A stretch of DNA of 64,000 nucleotides. Origin: Oscheius sp. JU75. Lineage: Eukaryota > Nematoda > Chromadorea > Rhabditida > Rhabditidae. Every line of letters starts with the position of its first letter. The first letter of the stretch is position 1. The stretch lies in NCBI GenBank assembly GCA_037178855.1, contig JASJZC010000004.1:2914001-2978000 (forward strand), given 5' to 3'. Both the position numbers and the translations under genes were made by a program. Below are positions 60,340 to 64,000 of the stretch, in pieces. The notes beneath the pieces were generated by a model. The model worked only from the letters and a program-made list of their open reading frames with translations. It was not told the origin of the DNA and did no database searches.

Positions 60340-60879
60340 AGGAACGACGAAGAACAGAGTCGACTTCTTCTGGTAGTCGTGAAATTGAGGCCGAGCAGGC
60401 GGTCCTCTCCCAGACCCCGCCCCTTCTTGCCCGGAAGGTCAACCCTTCTGTTTGACTCGCTGCGCGAGAAATGAGATAATCACCCGTCCAGTGAAAGTAC
60501 TCATCCTCGCTGATCCAATTAGTTGACTCACCGATGGTCCTCTCATAGGGAGACTGAAGAGGAGCCAGATGAGTTCGAGTGCCCCTTGCATTAGAAAAGT
60601 TACTGAAATCGCTGAAATTTGGAAGTCTTTCTACGAGTCTTGAGACAACTGGTAGTGAGGGATCGTCTGTCCAGGGCTATTGTTTCCCCTGTTGCGATAT
60701 TTGTACAAATCTCGGCTACTGGCAGCCAGTCTCCCGTTGCTTATTGTCACTTTTGGAGGCCGAGAAAGCAAAGACTAGCCTTTATGGCTGCTTACTCTTC
60801 CGCAACGTTGCTTCGAGTGATTGCGGGAATAATGAGCAAATGACGCAATTTATTCACCAAAATTATATGCATGTTTTGT

Positions 60880-61784
60880 TCACACTTCCATTTTACTAGC
60901 TCGTTCTTCAGCCTTCTTCAACTTTGTACGCAAGGCCGAGGTCTGGACAACACTGAGCGGAGTCTTTTTGTCCTAAATTGGTTGTTGGAAGAGAATAAAT
61001 CATAGTCTACTCTGTTTTCAATTTCGAGCTGAGCTCCCTTCATTACAAGCGCGATGGCAACATCTTCTCTTCCCTCTTCGCAGGCAACGTATCTACAACA
61101 AACTTTTGAGTTCGAAAGAAGCTGCTCAACGAAAAGAGAAAAAATAACTTACAAAGGGGTATTGCCTTCGCTATCTCGCATATCCACTCGAATTTTCTGA
61201 TGGGCCAACATCATGTGCACAATCTGTTCGTGGCCTTGACTAGCAGCTCTGTGCAACGGAGTCGACTGATACTTGTCACAAGAATTGATATCGGCTCCGT
61301 TCTCAATGAGAAGGTGAACAATCTGTATGAATTTGTATTTTGCAAGAAAAAAAGGAAACCTCTCTGTGGTTCTTACTGGCAGCGTAATGAAGAGACGACT
61401 GTCCATTCTTGTTCGCCGCGTTAACATTGACTTGTGGCAGTGAGAGAAGATGACGAACAAGAGATGTTCGTCCAGCCGAGCAAGCGATCATCAAAGGAGT
61501 CCAGCCGAGCTCATCAGGACAATCGATAGCTTCGGGATTCATGTTGCACGCGTATTGAAAGATCTGAAGACATCCGCCTACAGCAGCATAATGTTCAGTT
61601 CCACGGTTAGAGTCGTCACGGGCAGTGAGTAGACCTTCTTGACGAGTCAATAGACGTTTGGCATCCTGAATAATTCTTCTGGCTCAATACGTGGAAGACT
61701 CACATCTTCTTTGCCCTCTCTGAGAAAATCCGACAATTGCCGAAGCAAGTCAGAAATCTTCGGCTTTTTTATTTCATTCGACAT
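60880..61784 (-). CDS. PSMD10: Gankyrin (26S proteasome assembly chaperone, PSMD10)
   Basis: Starts MSNEIKKPKISDLLRQLSDF at 61784 and ends ERASKMEV with TGA at 60880-60882. Exons include 60880-60972 and 61011-61092. Gankyrin is an ankyrin-repeat chaperone that holds RPT3/PSMC4 during assembly of the 19S regulatory particle. At least five ankyrin repeats are visible: LGWTPLMIACSAGRTSLVRH, NGQSSLHYAASKNHREIVHL, STPLHRAASQGHEQIVHMML, SEGNTPLYVACEEGREDVAI and the final DKKTPLSVVQTSALRTKLKK. Repeat count and C-terminal helix match family proteins. The short intron inside LYVACEEG must be removed at a phase-2 border to preserve the repeat. It lies 149 bp from the stop of BNIP1 on the same strand. 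Confidence 0.92.
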
Positions 61785-61933
61785 CTAAAGGCACAGACAA
61801 GGCCAAAAAAGGAACTAAAGGGACGATCGTAAGGTGAAAGCCAGAAAACAACAAACAAGCCCAAGAAAAAATAGTTTATGCACATCAATACCTACAGACA
61901 CCGGCGACGTTCCCAAAAATGGCAGTGGCGCAG

Positions 61934-63617
61934 CTAAAATATCCAGAATTTTGAAATGATTCGTTTTTGTAGAATATAATAAATGACAAGAAAGTAGCAA
62001 ATCATGGCCAGGGCGATGAGAATTTTGTCTGTCAGCTCTCGACGTTCATACTTGGATAGCAACTTGTTTCCAGTCTAAATCGATCAGCTACTTGGAAAAA
62101 ACTTACGAAAATACCTGTATATGTCCAGCTTGAGACTCGTATTCGCCATGTGTTTGAGCCAAAACGGTACTGGAATGAACCAGGCTATCCATCGTCTGTT
62201 CGCTGTGAGCTACTTGCTGTCCCATTCTGGCTACCAGATCGGACAATTTTTCCGTGGTCTGAAAACAAATTTTCCACGAATAACAGGATGATTGACCTTC
62301 TTCGCGTTTTCTTGAACCGTAGTTTGATCCTGTTCACGACGTCTTTGCTCAAAATCTTCACTGAGTAGACTACTACGAGCATATTCGGCTGAAAATCTGA
62401 GATGAAGCAGAAGTGGACAAGCCTTACAGATTCTCTTTTTAGCACTAACTGTAGCCTTTCTCATTTGTTTCGTGTTTTCTTCGAGTTCACGCGAATGTCG
62501 TTCTATCTCATTGTTCAACTTCAACTGCTCTGATCGCGATGGCATCTAAAGCAATTTTGGTAATAGTTCGGCAGGTAGCCCCGTTCATTCAAATAGGATT
62601 TCGCGCACTTTTTCTTTTTGGCGAGTTTCGAATTTTCTTCACGATTTTGATATTCTCCCGTTCTTCATGGTTTTCTGCTAGGATCTAACGTTTTCTCCTC
62701 TCCAAAATAATATTTCGAGGCAAAATAGAGAACGCACCAAAAGGTATCTCTCTACTACTAAAGCGCAATGGTGTCCGTTCGTCCGTGCGTCATCGCGAAA
62801 AAAAAGCTAGCAAGTCATGGCATGTCAAGAACTAAGTTGACAAGTCAGCTTTAGGGGAAACTTGGGAATTTAGGCTTGGCTGCAACACCCAGTCGATTGA
62901 ACGCCAGTGACGGAAAGTCATGATGCTGGGACCGGGTGTTCGTGAGTCCACACTCCCTTCTCGACTCGCTCTTCATTGGTGGCTCAGCCTCAACGGTCGC
63001 CACGTCTGCTCGGACCCGTTTATCCGCTTTCTGGAGATCATCGCCAAACACTACGTCGTCTGATTTCTTTTGTTTCGATTATCCTTATTGTTGACACTTC
63101 GCCAGAAACCCAGAACTTTACTACTATTTTATGCAATATCAATACTTCTATTATCCTCCTACTGTTTTTGATTTTTAAAAAAAAAAGTGCAGAGAAAACA
63201 GGAGAATGCGATAAACACCAAAAAATGATGAAGAACGGGAGAATATCAAAATCGTGAAAAAAAGTCAAAACCCGATAAAAAGAAAAAGTGCGCGAAAATC
63301 TGTTTGAATGAACGGGGCCACGTGCCGAACTATTACCGCAATTATACCCTAAAAATGGTCTCACCCGTGGAACTAAAGTAGATATTGAGTCAATTTTGGC
63401 GCGGAGTGAAGCCAGCAACGTTTTGATCTCCTTCGTTTCTTCGAGTAAACAACGTTCTTCTGATACGCTTCGACTAAAAAGCAAAGTATATAATGGCTTT
63501 TTGAAGAGCGCACCTGACAGCAGTGATCCTCTGCTTGGCCATGGTATCTAGCCGAAGAATCTCCTGATTTAGGAGATGGACCTCGAGAATGACCCGATCT
63601 GATGCAGCCGGAGCCAT
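61934..63617 (-). CDS. BNIP1: SNARE protein BNIP1 / Sec20
   Basis: Six exons join in frame to 235 residues: 63514-63617, 63365-63473, 62428-62545, 62297-62388, 62115-62258 and 61934-62074. Human BNIP1 is 228. It is an ER Qb-type SNARE working with syntaxin 18 and USE1 in Golgi-to-ER retrieval, and affects ER and mitochondrial shape. Evidence: N-terminal helix (LEVHLLNQEILRLDTMAKQR), the Sec20 domain (TTEKLSDLVARMGQQVAHSE; GEYESQAGHIQTGNKLLSKY) ending in ERRELTDKILIALAMICYFL, and a single C-terminal membrane anchor with a short polar end. The BH3-like section of mammalian BNIP1 is not obvious. Intron 2 (62546-63364, 819 bp) is almost entirely an inverted-repeat element; the other introns are about 40 bp. 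Confidence 0.94.
62552..63345. mobile_element. Foldback element B filling a BNIP1 intron
   Basis: Arms of about 140-150 bp at 62552-62700 and 63190-63345 are inverted copies: TTTCGCGCACTTTTTCTTTT and TTTTGATATTCTCCCGTTCT are each matched by their complements in the other arm. Together they nearly coincide with intron 2 of BNIP1 (62546-63364). The interior carries family A copy 3 at 62751-62868. No transposase frame is seen. Confidence 0.85.
62751..62868 (+). repeat. Family A TIR repeat, copy 3, nested
   Basis: Begins with ACTACTAAAGCGCAATGGTG and shares GTCCGTTCGTCCGTGCGTCA and AAAAGCTAGCAAGTCATGGC with the copies at 3272 and 57137; similarity ends at about 62868. It lies inside foldback element B, so it was inserted there after or together with it. 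The opposite terminal repeat was not found. Confidence 0.75.
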
Positions 63618-63804
63618 TTCTAGGAAAAGAGGTACACATTTCAGAGCATGGAAATAGTCAGCTGTTCAACGCCTTGAGCTCGTTTCAATATGGATATTTC
63701 TAGTCTTTTATTTACTAACAATATATAAACTCAACAAACAAAACTAACTAATGAAAAACAACGAACTAAAGCATTCTTGAGCGTCTTCATCTATCGTACC
63801 CAGA

Positions 63805-64000
63805 TCAAATGTTGAAACCGGCGGCCCTCATGCACTCCTTATGAGCTTCAATCAATTTTCCACAATGTTCTTCTCCGTTTTCGATGATGCACTGATCTCG
63901 TGTCTGAATGTGCTCAAGTCTTCATTAGGCGGACAGAAATTTACCCTTTTAGTTTCTGGACAGGCGCAACAGGCCTTTAATTTTTTTTCCCCTTCGGCAG
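63805..64000 (-). CDS. COX17: Cytochrome c oxidase copper chaperone COX17 (5' part off the window)
   Basis: Two exons on the minus strand: 63945-64000 (continues beyond the window) and 63805-63903. COX17 carries copper in the mitochondrial intermembrane space to SCO1 and COX11 for cytochrome oxidase assembly. The copper site [10 protein letters not shown] is present and the twin C-x9-C motif is complete (C at [11 protein letters not shown] and KLIEAHKEC), with the characteristic C-terminus [10 protein letters not shown] matching human ECMRALGFKI. The N-terminus is cut by the window edge. A minus-strand AATAAA lies at about 63706. It is in the same orientation as BNIP1, about 190 bp apart. Confidence 0.96.

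Noticed and set aside
62851-63051. 66-codon minus-strand frame inside the BNIP1 intron
   Set aside because: Lies in foldback element B and family A repeat; no family resemblance and no splice continuity.

Overview
This is eukaryotic genomic DNA, almost certainly from a nematode. Three things point there. (1) The genes are split by very short introns, mostly about 35-45 bp, with acceptors of the TTTCAG/TTTTAG kind. (2) Several recognisable proteins have nematode character: a PTL-1-type tau/MAP, a ZYG-11-type CUL2 receptor and a small secreted transthyretin-like (TTR-like) protein. (3) Many start codons lie within about 10-15 nt after a strong 3' splice site, as expected for spliced-leader trans-splicing or short 5'UTR introns. 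I cannot name the species. All exon models were read by eye from reading frame, GT/AG signals and remembered protein families.

Layout. 1-9.7 kb is gene-poor: two tRNA-Arg genes, one copy of a dispersed repeat, palindromes, and no convincing protein gene. 9.7-13.2 kb holds two adjacent BED zinc-finger genes. 13.8-17.8 kb is the tau/MAP gene. 18.4-19.1 kb is a long inverted repeat (foldback element). 19.6-24.1 kb holds tyrosylprotein sulfotransferase and an ACSL3/4-type long-chain acyl-CoA synthetase; one ACSL intron carries an inverted repeat and a tRNA-like sequence. 24.5-27.7 kb (minus) is zyg-11. 27.7-31.1 kb has little recognisable content. 31.1-32.6 kb is a tandem-PDZ gene meeting a coiled-coil gene tail to tail, with their coding ends overlapping. 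32.9-36.8 kb (minus) is condensin subunit NCAPG, divergent from TMEM245 (37.7-40.7 kb). 41.0-44.5 kb has small genes: two paralogous F-box-like proteins, a proline-rich protein, a possible membrane protein and the TTR-like protein. 45.3-52.1 kb is nucleoprotein TPR. 52.4-55.3 kb (minus) has an HMG-box-like gene and a C2H2 zinc-finger gene. 55.8-57.6 kb has a small ORF, a partly duplicated small gene and a terminal-inverted-repeat element. 58.0-60.3 kb (minus) is an immunoglobulin-superfamily surface protein. 60.9-63.6 kb (minus) has gankyrin (PSMD10) and the SNARE BNIP1/Sec20, which has a foldback element filling one intron. The right edge carries a truncated COX17.

The genes are mostly unrelated housekeeping genes packed closely; there is no operon-like functional theme. 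The unusual content is the mobile-element layer (at least four inverted-repeat families, some in introns and one nested), the paired BED-finger genes, a tandem duplication cut by a transposon, and the repeated placement of splice acceptors next to start codons.
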